Source: JAICLL01 sp035252155
GTDB taxonomy: Bacteria; Planctomycetota; Planctomycetia; Pirellulales; JAICIG01
DNA: 16,227 nucleotides
Assembly (NCBI GenBank): GCA_035252155.1
Contig: DATFDL010000602.1
Location: 1-16,227 of the forward strand
Reading direction: 5' to 3'
Part shown: positions 7,356 to 14,309 of the stretch, piece after piece
How positions within the stretch are numbered: position 1 is the stretch's first letter
Layout: every line of letters begins with the position of its first letter
The notes under the pieces: model-generated
What the model saw: only the letters and a program-made list of their open reading frames with translations
The model's database searches: none
What the model was told of the DNA's origin: nothing
Program-made: the position numbers and the translations under genes

Positions 7356-7796
7356 ATGAATCTGCAAGCCATCCTGCGCGTGAAAGGCTCGGCGGTCCAC
7401 ACCATCCATCCCGACGCCACGCTCGACGACGTGGTGCAAAAGCTCGTCGACCGCAACTGCGGCTCGTTAGTAGTCTGCCAGCCCGGCGGTGGCGGCCACG
7501 GAACCATGACGGGCATCATCACCGAACGCGACATTCTGCGGGCCTGCGCCGCCCGGCGCGGACCGCTGACCGAATTGAAAGTGGCCGACGTGATGACCCG
7601 CGAAGTCATCACCGGCAGCCCCTCGGATTCGATCGAGGACACGATGGGGCTGATGACCGAACGCCGCTGCCGACATTTGCCCATCTTGGAAGGCGATCAA
7701 TTGGTGGGCATCATCTCGATCGGCGACGTAGTCAAGGCCCACCACGATGAAGTGGCCATGGAAAACCACTATCTGAAGAGCTACATCCAAAGCTAG
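7356..7796 (+). CDS. Tandem CBS-domain (Bateman module) protein
   Basis: A 146-residue stand-alone protein made of two CBS motifs, about residues 8-68 and 77-138. Each shows the typical pattern: (V/I)-x-P-x-x-(T/S)-(L/I)-x-D-x-(V/M), then G(I/L)I(T/S)-x-R-D-I/G-D-V. CBS pairs bind adenine nucleotides such as AMP, ATP or SAM and act as energy or ligand sensors; no output domain is attached, so a partner protein is likely. Placement after the PII gene puts two small nucleotide-sensing proteins side by side, but a functional link is only inferred. AAGGAA seven bases before ATG 7356 supports this start. Its TAG stop (7794-7796) overlaps the dnaB stop on the other strand. Confidence 0.9.
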   Translation: MNLQAILRVKGSAVHTIHPDATLDDVVQKLVDRNCGSLVVCQPGGGGHGTMTGIITERDILRACAARRGPLTELKVADVMTREVITGSPSDSIEDTMGLMTERRCRHLPILEGDQLVGIISIGDVVKAHHDEVAMENHYLKSYIQS

Positions 7797-9205
7797 AAAC
7801 TTTCGGTGAAGTTGTACTCCTCTCGCGCCAGGTTTTCGAACCGCGTGTAGTCTTGCAGCCAGGCGAGTTTGATGTCGCCCGTCGGGCCGTTGCGCTGTTT
7901 GGCCAGAATAATGTCGGCCTGGCCGGCCACGCGCTGCCGGTCTTCGTCGTTGGTCATGTAATACTCGTCGCGATGGACGAACATCACGACGTCGGCGTCT
8001 TGCTCGATGGCACCGCTTTCGCGCAGGTGGCTGAGCCGCGGCCGATTGTCCTTGCTGACTTCGGCCTGGCGATTCAACTGCGCCAGGCAAAGCACCGGCA
8101 CTTTTAATTCACGGGCGAGCCCCTTGAGCCGCCGAGCGATCTTGGCCACTTGCTCTTGGCGCTGGTCCTTGGGATTATCGGGCTCGATAAGCTGCAAATA
8201 GTCGATCACCACCAGGCCGAGCTTCTCGCGCCGCTTGAGCCGCCGGGCGGTGGCTGCGATCTCGGTCATCGTGCGGCTGGGTGCGTCGTCAATGAACAAG
8301 GGGGCCTTGCTCATCGCGGCCACGGCATCGACCAATTTAGCGCGGTCGGTGGGCGAGATAAATCCGTTGCGCAGCTTGTGCCCGTTGATCCGGCCGTGCG
8401 AACAAAGCATGCGCTCGGCCAGCTCAAGCCGCGACATCTCGAGGCTGACAAACAGCGTGGCGCGGCCGCCGCCGATCGCCACGTGATCGGCGATGTTGGC
8501 GGCCAGGGCCGTCTTGCCCATGCTGGGACGGGCGGCCAAGATCACCAACTCGCCCTCGTGCAAACCGCCGGTCATGCCGTCGAGGTCGGTGAAGCCGGTA
8601 GGCATGCCGCCGACGCCGCCCCCCTTTTTCAGACGATCGTCGATGCGGTCGAGCGCCTGGTGCAACACGTCTTGAAAAAGCGCGACCTCCTCGCTGCCTT
8701 GCTCTTCGAGGATGCGAAATACCTTTTCCTCAGCCCGAGAGAGCATCTCGCGGCTCTCGATCGATTGGTCGTAGGCATCCCGCAGAATTTCGGTGCTGGC
8801 ATGGATCAACGAACGCAACGTCGCCTTGTCGCGGACGATCTGCGCGTAATAAACGGCGTTGGCGGCGGTGGGCACCGAATCGGCCACCTCGGTCAGGTAA
8901 GCCAGACCGCCAATCGTTTCCAGGTGGTTGTGTTTTTTCAACCGCTCGACCAGCAACATGGCGTCGATCTTCAGCCCGTCGTTGTGCATCGCCAATAGAT
9001 GGGCGAACAACGTCTGATGATGCGGCGAATAAAAATCGGCCGGGCGCAGCACCAAGGCCACTTCGTCGCACAGCTCGGGGTCGAGCAGCAAGCTGCCCAA
9101 AACGCCTTGCTCCGCTTCGACATTTTGCGGCGGCAGCCGATCGAATAAGTCGGCCGAGCCGCGTGCCGCTGTGGGCCGATCGTCGACTCGCGAATATGTG
9201 GCCAT
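7793..9205 (-). CDS. dnaB: Replicative DNA helicase DnaB
   Basis: A 470-residue DnaB, normal length, the hexameric 5'-3' helicase that unwinds the replication fork and recruits primase. The N-terminal domain begins at PPQNVEAEQGVLGSLLLD and runs to about residue 125. After a linker, the RecA-like domain carries Walker A ARPSMGKT (K231), the SLEMS segment, Walker B LVVIDYLQLI, AQLNRQ, and the SGAIEQDADVVMFVHRDEYY motif near the end. No intein is present. ATG 9205 agrees with the family N-terminus, though the nearest GGAG is about 12 bases upstream. It is the last gene of the minus-strand rplY-pth-rpsF-ssb-rplI cluster, separated from rplI by 295 bp filled with a palindromic repeat, so it may have its own promoter. 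Confidence 0.97.
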   Translation of the reverse strand: MATYSRVDDRPTAARGSADLFDRLPPQNVEAEQGVLGSLLLDPELCDEVALVLRPADFYSPHHQTLFAHLLAMHNDGLKIDAMLLVERLKKHNHLETIGGLAYLTEVADSVPTAANAVYYAQIVRDKATLRSLIHASTEILRDAYDQSIESREMLSRAEEKVFRILEEQGSEEVALFQDVLHQALDRIDDRLKKGGGVGGMPTGFTDLDGMTGGLHEGELVILAARPSMGKTALAANIADHVAIGGGRATLFVSLEMSRLELAERMLCSHGRINGHKLRNGFISPTDRAKLVDAVAAMSKAPLFIDDAPSRTMTEIAATARRLKRREKLGLVVIDYLQLIEPDNPKDQRQEQVAKIARRLKGLARELKVPVLCLAQLNRQAEVSKDNRPRLSHLRESGAIEQDADVVMFVHRDEYYMTNDEDRQRVAGQADIILAKQRNGPTGDIKLAWLQDYTRFENLAREEYNFTESF

Positions 9206-9281
9206 GAAAATGAATCGCTCCGTGCAACGAATCCGCCAAGCGTAAATTGATGGTTACGAGTGTCGCCGGAAATCACCGCTG

Positions 9282-9457
9282 GGTGCCACGGCATCCGACG
9301 CGGCGCGCTTGACATCGAGCCGACGTGCGACGCAAATCGCCGCGCCGGACGCCGTGCGAATTCGGGGCGAAGAGCAGTTCCGCACGGCGTCCGTCGCAGC
9401 GAACCGCGACTGTGGGTATGGCGACGTCATTCGCGCCGCGACGGATGCCGTGGCACC
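9282..9457. repeat. Nested palindromic repeat (family C) between rplI and dnaB
   Basis: The outer arms 9282-9307 and 9432-9457 are inverted repeats matching at 25 of 26 positions. Inside them, 9342-9358 and 9381-9397 are a second inverted pair matching at 16 of 17. Both pairs share a common core (CACGGC-A/G-TCCG-A/T-CGC), so the element is four copies of one short unit in alternating orientation, as in REP/BIME-type arrays. It fills most of the 295-bp rplI-dnaB gap. Short open frames inside it, such as those reading CHGIRRGA, come from the repeat and are not taken as genes. Confidence 0.85.
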
Positions 9458-9500
9458 TCGCACATCCTTCAAAATCCCTCAATACAGGGCTGACTGAGCA

Positions 9501-10085
9501 CTAGGCCGGCTTGGCTTCCTTGGCCTCTTTGGCGGCGGGTTTTGGCTCGGCGGCTTCTTCGCTGACCGTTGGCACGACCCATACCTTCAGATCGGCCTCG
9601 ACCTCGTGCCCCAGGTGGATCGTCACCGTATAGAGACCCAGCTCCTTCAGCGGTCCCTTGAGCCGCACTTGATCGGAGGTGACGGTGATCTCGCTGCGCT
9701 TCAAGGCGTTGACGATGTCGCTGGCCCCGACCGAACCATACAGATGGCCTTCGTCGTTGGCGTTGGCCTCGATGGTGATGCTCTGCTTGCCGAGTTGATC
9801 GGCCAACGAACGAAGACCGGCCAGGCGTGTGTTTTGAATCTCTTGCAGCCGAGCCTTATGCTTCTCGATCATCCGCTTGTGATGATCAGTGGCGATCGCC
9901 GCCAGACCCTGGGGTAACAAATAATTCCGCGCGTAGCCGGGCTTGACCGAAACCACCTCGCCCTGCTTGCCCAAGTGGTCGACCGATTGAATCAGCATCA
10001 GCTCGATGCCGCCGTGCTCAGTGCGAGGCAGCCGCTTATTGCGGCGCGGAAGCTTCGGCCGGTGTGTGGATGATTTGGAGCTCAT
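9501..10085 (-). CDS. rplI: 50S ribosomal protein L9 (bL9), extended at both ends
   Basis: A 194-residue bL9, which binds 23S rRNA at the base of the L1 stalk. The core begins at about residue 30 (MLIQSVDHLGKQGEVV), followed by the signature VKPGYARNYLLPQGLA, a long connecting helix (about 65-100) and the C-terminal domain (GHLYGSVGASDIVNAL to GHEVEADLKVWV). Typical bL9 is about 150 residues. Here there is a basic N-terminal extension of about 29 residues with Arg/Lys-rich stretches (KLPRRNKRLPR), and a Glu/Lys/Ala/Pro-rich tail of about 20. Extensions like this are, to my knowledge, common in planctomycetes. ATG 10085 gives the extended form; an internal ATG at the core start would give the short form. 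Confidence 0.95.
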   Translation of the reverse strand: MSSKSSTHRPKLPRRNKRLPRTEHGGIELMLIQSVDHLGKQGEVVSVKPGYARNYLLPQGLAAIATDHHKRMIEKHKARLQEIQNTRLAGLRSLADQLGKQSITIEANANDEGHLYGSVGASDIVNALKRSEITVTSDQVRLKGPLKELGLYTVTIHLGHEVEADLKVWVVPTVSEEAAEPKPAAKEAKEAKPA

Positions 10086-10130
10086 CGTGTTACCGTAAGT
10101 GAATTACGTAGGTTCTGGTACAACGAAACG

Positions 10131-10222
10131 TCTGTAGGGAACGCCCTCTGTGGCGTTCCGCGAGGGGCGGCGCGACGTCGATTCGCAGTTCGCGGAACGC
10201 CACGGAGGGCGTTCCCTACAGA
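10131..10222. repeat. 92-bp hairpin repeat family B, copy 1 (between ssb and rplI)
   Basis: The ends are inverted repeats: about 33 bp from TCTGTAGGGAACGCCCTC pair with the far end with one mismatch, around an asymmetric core of about 26 bp. A second copy of the same length at 14310-14401 is in the opposite orientation; after reverse-complementing, I count 86 of 92 identical bases. The matching adjacent ACG/CGT suggests the element may extend to 95 bp (10128-10222). No transposase or clear target duplication is seen. It lies inside the ribosomal/replication cluster and could terminate, attenuate or protect the transcript. Confidence 0.9.
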
Positions 10223-10259
10223 GGCATCACGCGAGTGCGGATCGCATCGATCAAACGGA

Positions 10260-10727
10260 TTAAAACGGAATTTCATCCTCCGGCGGCTGCGATACTGACG
10301 CCGTCGCGCGGGGCTCGCCATAGTGATTGGCTGGGGCGCTATACTCCGCGTCGTCGAAGGCAGCCGGCCGAGCGCCGGCTTTGCCCCCGCCGCCGCCCTT
10401 GGCGCCGAGCAACTGTAGGCGGTCGCCGACCACTTTCAGCTTCGAGCGTTTTTGCCCCTCTTTGTCTTGCCACTGGTCGAGCTTCAGCCGGCCTTCGATG
10501 AGGCACGGCGCGCCTTTGTTCAAGTATTCGCTGGCGACCTCCGCCGTGCGTCCCCAGAGCGTAACGTCGACAAACGTCGTCTCTTCGACCGTCTCGCCGT
10601 TCGGTCCCTTGCGGAAGTCGTTCACCGCCAATCCGATGTCGGTCACGGCCGTGCCGCTGGGAGTGTATCGCAGTTCTGGGTCGCGCGTCAGGTTGCCCAC
10701 CAAGATCACTCGGTTATAGCTGGCCAT
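10260..10727 (-). CDS. ssb: Single-stranded DNA-binding protein
   Basis: A 155-residue SSB. The OB fold spans about residues 1-105 (MASYNRVILVGNLTRDPELRY, then VDVTLWGRTAE, YLNKGAP-LIEGRL, KLKVVGDRLQLLG). A Gly/Ala-rich disordered linker follows, and the acidic tip DEIPF ends the protein; that tip is the docking site for replication and repair partners. SSB coats single-stranded DNA at forks and normally acts as a tetramer. ATG 10727 is chosen over the longer open frame because AGGA lies eight bases upstream and the family N-terminus begins here. It follows rpsF by 40 bp and precedes rplI, with repeat B in between. Confidence 0.97.
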   Translation of the reverse strand: MASYNRVILVGNLTRDPELRYTPSGTAVTDIGLAVNDFRKGPNGETVEETTFVDVTLWGRTAEVASEYLNKGAPCLIEGRLKLDQWQDKEGQKRSKLKVVGDRLQLLGAKGGGGGKAGARPAAFDDAEYSAPANHYGEPRATASVSQPPEDEIPF

Positions 10728-10767
10728 GGCTGGTTCCTCAAAGAAGAGAAGACGTGATAGTAACAGA

Positions 10768-11208
10768 TCAACTGCCCGTCTCGGCAACCTCTTCGACCAT
10801 TTCTTCCCCTGGGGTCGCCTCCGCCTCTTCCTCGGCCGCCGGCGCCCCGTCAGGCCGCCGCGCCTTGCCAGCGTCGGTGGCGCTTGACTGAGCATGGCTG
10901 ACCAGTGCCTCGACGATTCGCGGCTCGATCTTGATCAGCAGCGAGCGAAGGATGCTGTCGCTCAACTGGAATTCACGCTCGATGCCCGTGATCTGCTTGC
11001 CGTCGACGCGGAAGTAAGTCAACCAATACGTGCCTTTGCGCTGTCCGCCGATCGGGTAAGCCAGCCGGCGCTCTTCCCAAACGCGGCTGACCAGCATTTC
11101 GCCGCCCGCCTTGCGGACGACTTCGGCCACCTGTCCCGACACGCCCGCCGGATCGCGGCTGTAGCGGTTCGAGTCGAAAATAAAGAGACCTTCGTAGACG
11201 TTGCTCAC
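10768..11208 (-). CDS. rpsF: 30S ribosomal protein S6 (bS6) with acidic C-terminal tail
   Basis: A 146-residue bS6, a 30S platform protein that pairs with bS18. The core is clear: YEGLFIFDSN at the start, the VSRVWEERRLAYPI strand with KGTYWLTYF, and REFQLSDSILRSLLIK. After about residue 105 comes a tail of about 40 residues rich in Glu, Ala and Pro. The start is GTG 11208 or TTG 11211 (adjacent codons). GTG is preferred because GGAG (11218-11215) lies six bases before it but only three before TTG. That Shine-Dalgarno overlaps the TAG stop of pth (TAGGAG), so the two genes are probably translationally coupled. Confidence 0.95.
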   Translation of the reverse strand: MSNVYEGLFIFDSNRYSRDPAGVSGQVAEVVRKAGGEMLVSRVWEERRLAYPIGGQRKGTYWLTYFRVDGKQITGIEREFQLSDSILRSLLIKIEPRIVEALVSHAQSSATDAGKARRPDGAPAAEEEAEATPGEEMVEEVAETGS

Positions 11209-11217
11209 CAAGCGCTC

Positions 11218-11778
11218 CTATGCGTTATGACGGTTCATGCAAGTTTCGATTCCCTCGGCGGCCCACTCGACGACGGCGTCGGCCGCCTGGACCACCAGGT
11301 GCTCGACCTCGGCCCTTTCCTCTTTGCTGAATTTGCCCAAGACAAAATCGACCGGGTCCCAACTTTCGGGCGGCTGGCCAATGCCCACCCGCAACCGGGC
11401 GAATTCTTCGGTGCCCAGCGCCCGAATGATGTCTTGTAGTCCTTTTTGGCCACCCGACGAACCCCGGGCCCGAAACCGCAGTTTGGCCAGAGGCAGATTG
11501 AAATCGTCGCAAACGACCAGCAGTTGTTCGTTCTCCAGTTTATAAAAATCGCGGGCCTGCACGACGCTCGTGCCGCTGCGGTTCATGTAGGTTTGCGGCC
11601 ACAGCAGCCAGGCCCGCGTGCCCCGCAAATCGGCTTCGATGACTTCGCCCTGGAAATTGTTCCGGGGACTGCCCACCGCGTATCGGCGAGCCAGGTTCGA
11701 CAGCACTTCGAAGCCAATGTTGTGCCGCGTTGCCTGATATTTGCGGCCGGGGTTGCCCAGACCAACCACCAACTTCAT
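11218..11778 (-). CDS. pth: Peptidyl-tRNA hydrolase
   Basis: A 186-residue Pth, usual length, which releases tRNA from peptidyl-tRNAs that drop off the ribosome. Active-site features are present: GLGNPG (N9), RHNIGF (catalytic H19), TYMNRSG (N66) and the CDDFNLP segment (D91). The loop that in E. coli reads GGHNGL is GGQKGL here, so the residues equivalent to H113 and N114 are Q111 and K112; this may be a normal variant in this lineage. A run of G bases lies a few bases before ATG 11778. It sits between rplY (19 bp upstream) and rpsF, whose Shine-Dalgarno overlaps the pth stop. Confidence 0.96.
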   Translation of the reverse strand: MKLVVGLGNPGRKYQATRHNIGFEVLSNLARRYAVGSPRNNFQGEVIEADLRGTRAWLLWPQTYMNRSGTSVVQARDFYKLENEQLLVVCDDFNLPLAKLRFRARGSSGGQKGLQDIIRALGTEEFARLRVGIGQPPESWDPVDFVLGKFSKEERAEVEHLVVQAADAVVEWAAEGIETCMNRHNA

Positions 11779-11796
11779 GGCCGACCCCCGACTTGT

Positions 11797-12429
11797 TTAA
11801 CCTTCGTCCGCTTCCTCCTCGGCCTCGGCTTTGCGGCCGATCACTTCGGGCTCGGCGCCCGCCGCCGCCGGCGCGGCCTCTTCCTCTTCTGGTTTCGGTT
11901 CAACGCATTGCACGATCACCATTTCCGCGTCCGACACCAGCGTGGTGCCGGGCGGCAGTTCGATCTGGCCGGCGGTCAACGACTCGTTCAACTTCAATTC
12001 GTTGATCCGCAACGTCAGCTTTTCAGGAATTGAGACCACCAGGCATTCGACATCGACCTGGTGGACCAATTGCGAGACGATACCGCCGTCTTTGACGCCC
12101 GGCGCCTCGCCGCGCAGCTCGACGTGTACTTCGACCTGCACCTTTTCGTCGGCCGACACGCGGGTGAGATCCATATGCAGTACGTCGACGCCGAAGGTGT
12201 CCCACTGCAAATCGCGAATAAAAGCTTTGTCCTTGACGGCGCCGTCGAGATCGACCACGCGAGCGCCGTGCCGCACGGCCGTTTTCACCTGATCGGCCGG
12301 GATGGCCAGGCTGAGGTTTTGCTCGCCATGCCCGTACAGCACGGCCGGGATAGCGCCCCGCTGGCGCAGCCGCCGCGCATGCCGCTTGCCGCGGCTCTCG
12401 CGAATCTCCACTTTCAAAACTTCCGCCAT
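11797..12429 (-). CDS. rplY: 50S ribosomal protein L25/general stress protein Ctc (bL25)
   Basis: A 210-residue two-domain (Ctc-type) bL25, which binds 5S rRNA. The N-terminal domain has ESRGKRHARRLRQRGAIPAVLYGHG, and the C-terminal TL5-like domain follows (HVELRGEAPGVKDGG, then LTLRINELKLNESLTAGQI and LPPGTTLVSD). After about residue 175 comes a Glu/Ala-rich acidic tail of about 33 residues. ATG 12429 is chosen because the family sequence starts there and AGGA lies nine bases upstream; the open frame extends further without family similarity. It is the first gene of the conserved rplY-pth-rpsF-ssb-rplI-dnaB order, so the cluster promoter probably lies in 12430-12618, although I could not identify convincing -35/-10 boxes there. 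Confidence 0.95.
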   Translation of the reverse strand: MAEVLKVEIRESRGKRHARRLRQRGAIPAVLYGHGEQNLSLAIPADQVKTAVRHGARVVDLDGAVKDKAFIRDLQWDTFGVDVLHMDLTRVSADEKVQVEVHVELRGEAPGVKDGGIVSQLVHQVDVECLVVSIPEKLTLRINELKLNESLTAGQIELPPGTTLVSDAEMVIVQCVEPKPEEEEAAPAAAGAEPEVIGRKAEAEEEADEG

Positions 12430-12524
12430 GTCGGGCTTCCTGAAACGTCTTTGCGATTGGGCGCGAATTTTGCCATTTTCCCCGAATCGCACTCGATTGC
12501 AAGGGGGAAAATTCTGGTTTCTTG

Positions 12525-12566
12525 CCCACCCTAACCCGAAGTGCCAGCGCGGCAGAGTTGGGGTTG
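12525..12566. repeat. Possible planctomycete dispersed repeat upstream of rplY
   Basis: The stretch runs from CACCCTAACCCGAAGTGCCA and closes with GTTGGGGTTG, so its ends are loosely complementary (CCCTAACCC against GGGGTT). Translated on the plus strand it gives NPKCQRG, resembling an NPKRQRG-like peptide I associate with dispersed repeats in planctomycete genomes. There is only one copy here, so this rests on recognition and not on an internal comparison. Confidence 0.35.
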
Positions 12567-12618
12567 TGGCATGGTCTCTGATCATCGCCACGCCTGCCGA
12601 CCGCAGATCCTTGCCTCG

Positions 12619-13440
12619 CTATTCTGGTGTCCACAGTTTCGCTTGAACGGCGGCCATCGGCGGCCCAACGCGTCGAGCCTTGATGCGCACATAAGGGGGC
12701 ACATATTGGCAGCGATGGCCGAACGTGCCCGGCTCGGCGTCAGGGCGCGCTAAAAGTGGCTCGACGAGGCCTTCGATCACGAAGCCGCAGCGGCAGAGAC
12801 CGCCGATCAATTCTTCCCAGCGATGCAAGAATTCGAGTGTTCCCTCTTCGCGATGCCGGCTGCCGGAGACCGCCGGCAAGGGACCGCGGCGATAATACGG
12901 TTCTCCAATTTCATAGCCGCCCGGCCCCGGCGTCACGCCCGCTTGCAGACTGGTCGGCTGCTTGTGCTGACTGATATACAGTCCGCCGGGCGTCGTCACT
13001 CGGGCGACTTCGCGGTACACGGCCATGACATCTGGCAGATAACACGTGCTCACCGGCTGGACGACCACGTCGAAACTGCCCTCGGCCAAAGCGCTCAGGT
13101 CGTCCATCGACGCCTCGACAATTCGGATATCGAGCCGGCGCTCGGCGGCTACCTGGCGATCGAGCGCCAACATTTCGGGGCTCAGGTCGACCACTGTCAC
13201 TTGTGCGCCGGCCGCCGCATAGATGGCGCTTTGCCGCCCGCCGCCGCTGGCCAGGCAGAGCAGCCGCTTGCCCGACACGCTGCCGCCCAACCAGCCGAGC
13301 GCGTCGGTGGCCGAAAGCGGATCGCGCAGGTCATCATCGGCGGCAGGCGTCGTGAAGCGTTGCTTGTTCCTCGCTAGCTCGTCCCACGCGCGGCGGTTTT
13401 GGCGTTGAGCCGCGGCCGAGGTCAGCGGAATGTCGGGCAT
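12619..13440 (-). CDS. Class I SAM-dependent methyltransferase
   Basis: A 273-residue methyltransferase-fold protein. Motif I is LLCLASGGGRQSA (about residues 60-72), motif II ends in the acidic VVDLSPEML (D85), motif III is near VEASMDDL, and motif IV is FDVVVQPVSTCYL followed by YREVARVTTPGGLYI. These are the SAM-binding features of the UbiE/Methyltransf_11 type. The C-terminal part carries PxxY-rich segments (EIGEPYYRRGPLP, QYVPPYVRIKARR) that could contact substrate. Substrate not identifiable. It starts 20 bp after the DUF1559 gene stop and probably shares its transcript; the rplY gene begins 189 bp further downstream. ATG 13440 is the natural start; no strong Shine-Dalgarno is seen. Confidence 0.82.
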   Translation of the reverse strand: MPDIPLTSAAAQRQNRRAWDELARNKQRFTTPAADDDLRDPLSATDALGWLGGSVSGKRLLCLASGGGRQSAIYAAAGAQVTVVDLSPEMLALDRQVAAERRLDIRIVEASMDDLSALAEGSFDVVVQPVSTCYLPDVMAVYREVARVTTPGGLYISQHKQPTSLQAGVTPGPGGYEIGEPYYRRGPLPAVSGSRHREEGTLEFLHRWEELIGGLCRCGFVIEGLVEPLLARPDAEPGTFGHRCQYVPPYVRIKARRVGPPMAAVQAKLWTPE

Positions 13441-13460
13441 GGGAAGACTTACCGCAAGGC

Positions 13461-14261
13461 TTATGGCGCGCTGCTCGCCCCGCTGGCGGGAGAGATTGCC
13501 CGGTCGGCCGCCTCCAGTGCCGCCTGAAGTTTGTCATCCGTGAGCAAGATGCATTCGCCGTCGTCATTCAACAGGTGGCTGCCATCGACATGGTAGCTGA
13601 AGCGGTCGGGCAAGTCGGGCCGACCGGCGGACGCGGAACTCGCACCGAGCACCAAATCTTTCGGTTCGAGCCAAACAACTCCCGACTCGGCGACTTCGAC
13701 CACCAGCTTGTCGACCGGCGCGGTGGGATTGGGTGTCGCCGCGTTCGGGGCAGGCGGCTGGGCCGCGAACTTTCCATTCGTGGAGTTTACTAATGCCAAA
13801 TACGAGGTGTGCGAATCGACCGCCCCCGGATCGACCGGGCAGGCATAGACCCGCGGCATCTCGTCGGCCAAGGGGTGGTTGTTCGGACCGTCCCAGGGCT
13901 CATCGAGACGATATCGCTTATAAAGCTTTTCTTCTTCTTGTCCCAGGTGAGGCAGGATCAACACCCGCCAACTGTGCATCGGCCGGCGGTTGGCATCATA
14001 CGCGATCGCCGGCGGATAGACGCCATACTCGTCGTAGTAGTTTTGTAGGGCCACGCCGATCTTGTGCAGTTGGCGCGAGCAGTTTTGGCGGCGCTGCCAC
14101 GAATCGAATGTTCGCAACAGCATGGGCCAAGCCGCAATCAGGCCGAGAACGAGCAAGCCCGCCATGCCCAGTAGGATCCACAGCCCCAGCCGCCTGCCCG
14201 AAGACGTGCGCAGCACGATGGCCGCCACGGGTTGCTCGTTGTCGGTGAAATTCTCGGCCAT
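13461..14261 (-). CDS. DUF1559-domain protein with N-terminal membrane anchor
   Basis: A 266-residue protein of the DUF1559 family, which is abundant in Planctomycetota and of unknown function. A hydrophilic N-terminus of about 25 residues precedes one membrane helix (LGLWILLGMAGLLVLGLIAA, about 25-44). Family hallmarks follow: RRQNCSRQLHKIGVALQNYYDEYGVYPPA, then HSWRVLILPHLGQEEEKLYKRYRLDEPWDGPNN, and the later CPVDP and Y-L-A-L-V segments. Most members start with a type IV pilin-like GFTLVELLVV signal; this one lacks it and has a plain transmembrane segment after a charged leader. The C-terminal part includes FSYHVDGSHLLNDDGECILL. Repeat B copy 2 lies just upstream of its start. Confidence 0.85.
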   Translation of the reverse strand: MAENFTDNEQPVAAIVLRTSSGRRLGLWILLGMAGLLVLGLIAAWPMLLRTFDSWQRRQNCSRQLHKIGVALQNYYDEYGVYPPAIAYDANRRPMHSWRVLILPHLGQEEEKLYKRYRLDEPWDGPNNHPLADEMPRVYACPVDPGAVDSHTSYLALVNSTNGKFAAQPPAPNAATPNPTAPVDKLVVEVAESGVVWLEPKDLVLGASSASAGRPDLPDRFSYHVDGSHLLNDDGECILLTDDKLQAALEAADRAISPASGASSAP

Positions 14262-14309
14262 GAGTGTTCAAGGCACAACCGCGATCGAAAATCAAAGATT
14301 GACAACGCT

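Noticed and set aside
8150..8998. 282-codon plus-strand frame inside dnaB
   Set aside because: It is antisense to the DnaB helicase motifs; the sequence is a His/Gln/Ala-rich shadow.
9282..9457. CRISPR array
   Set aside because: The four units alternate in orientation, spacing is irregular and no cas gene is present.
9260..9493. Short frames on both strands reading CHGIRRGA-like peptides
   Set aside because: They are translations of the nested palindrome array between rplI and dnaB; the peptide similarity between strands follows from the inverted repeats.
10082..10321. 79-codon minus-strand frame across the ssb-rplI gap
   Set aside because: It reads through the 92-bp repeat B and the ssb C-terminus in the wrong frame; not bS18 and not a gene.
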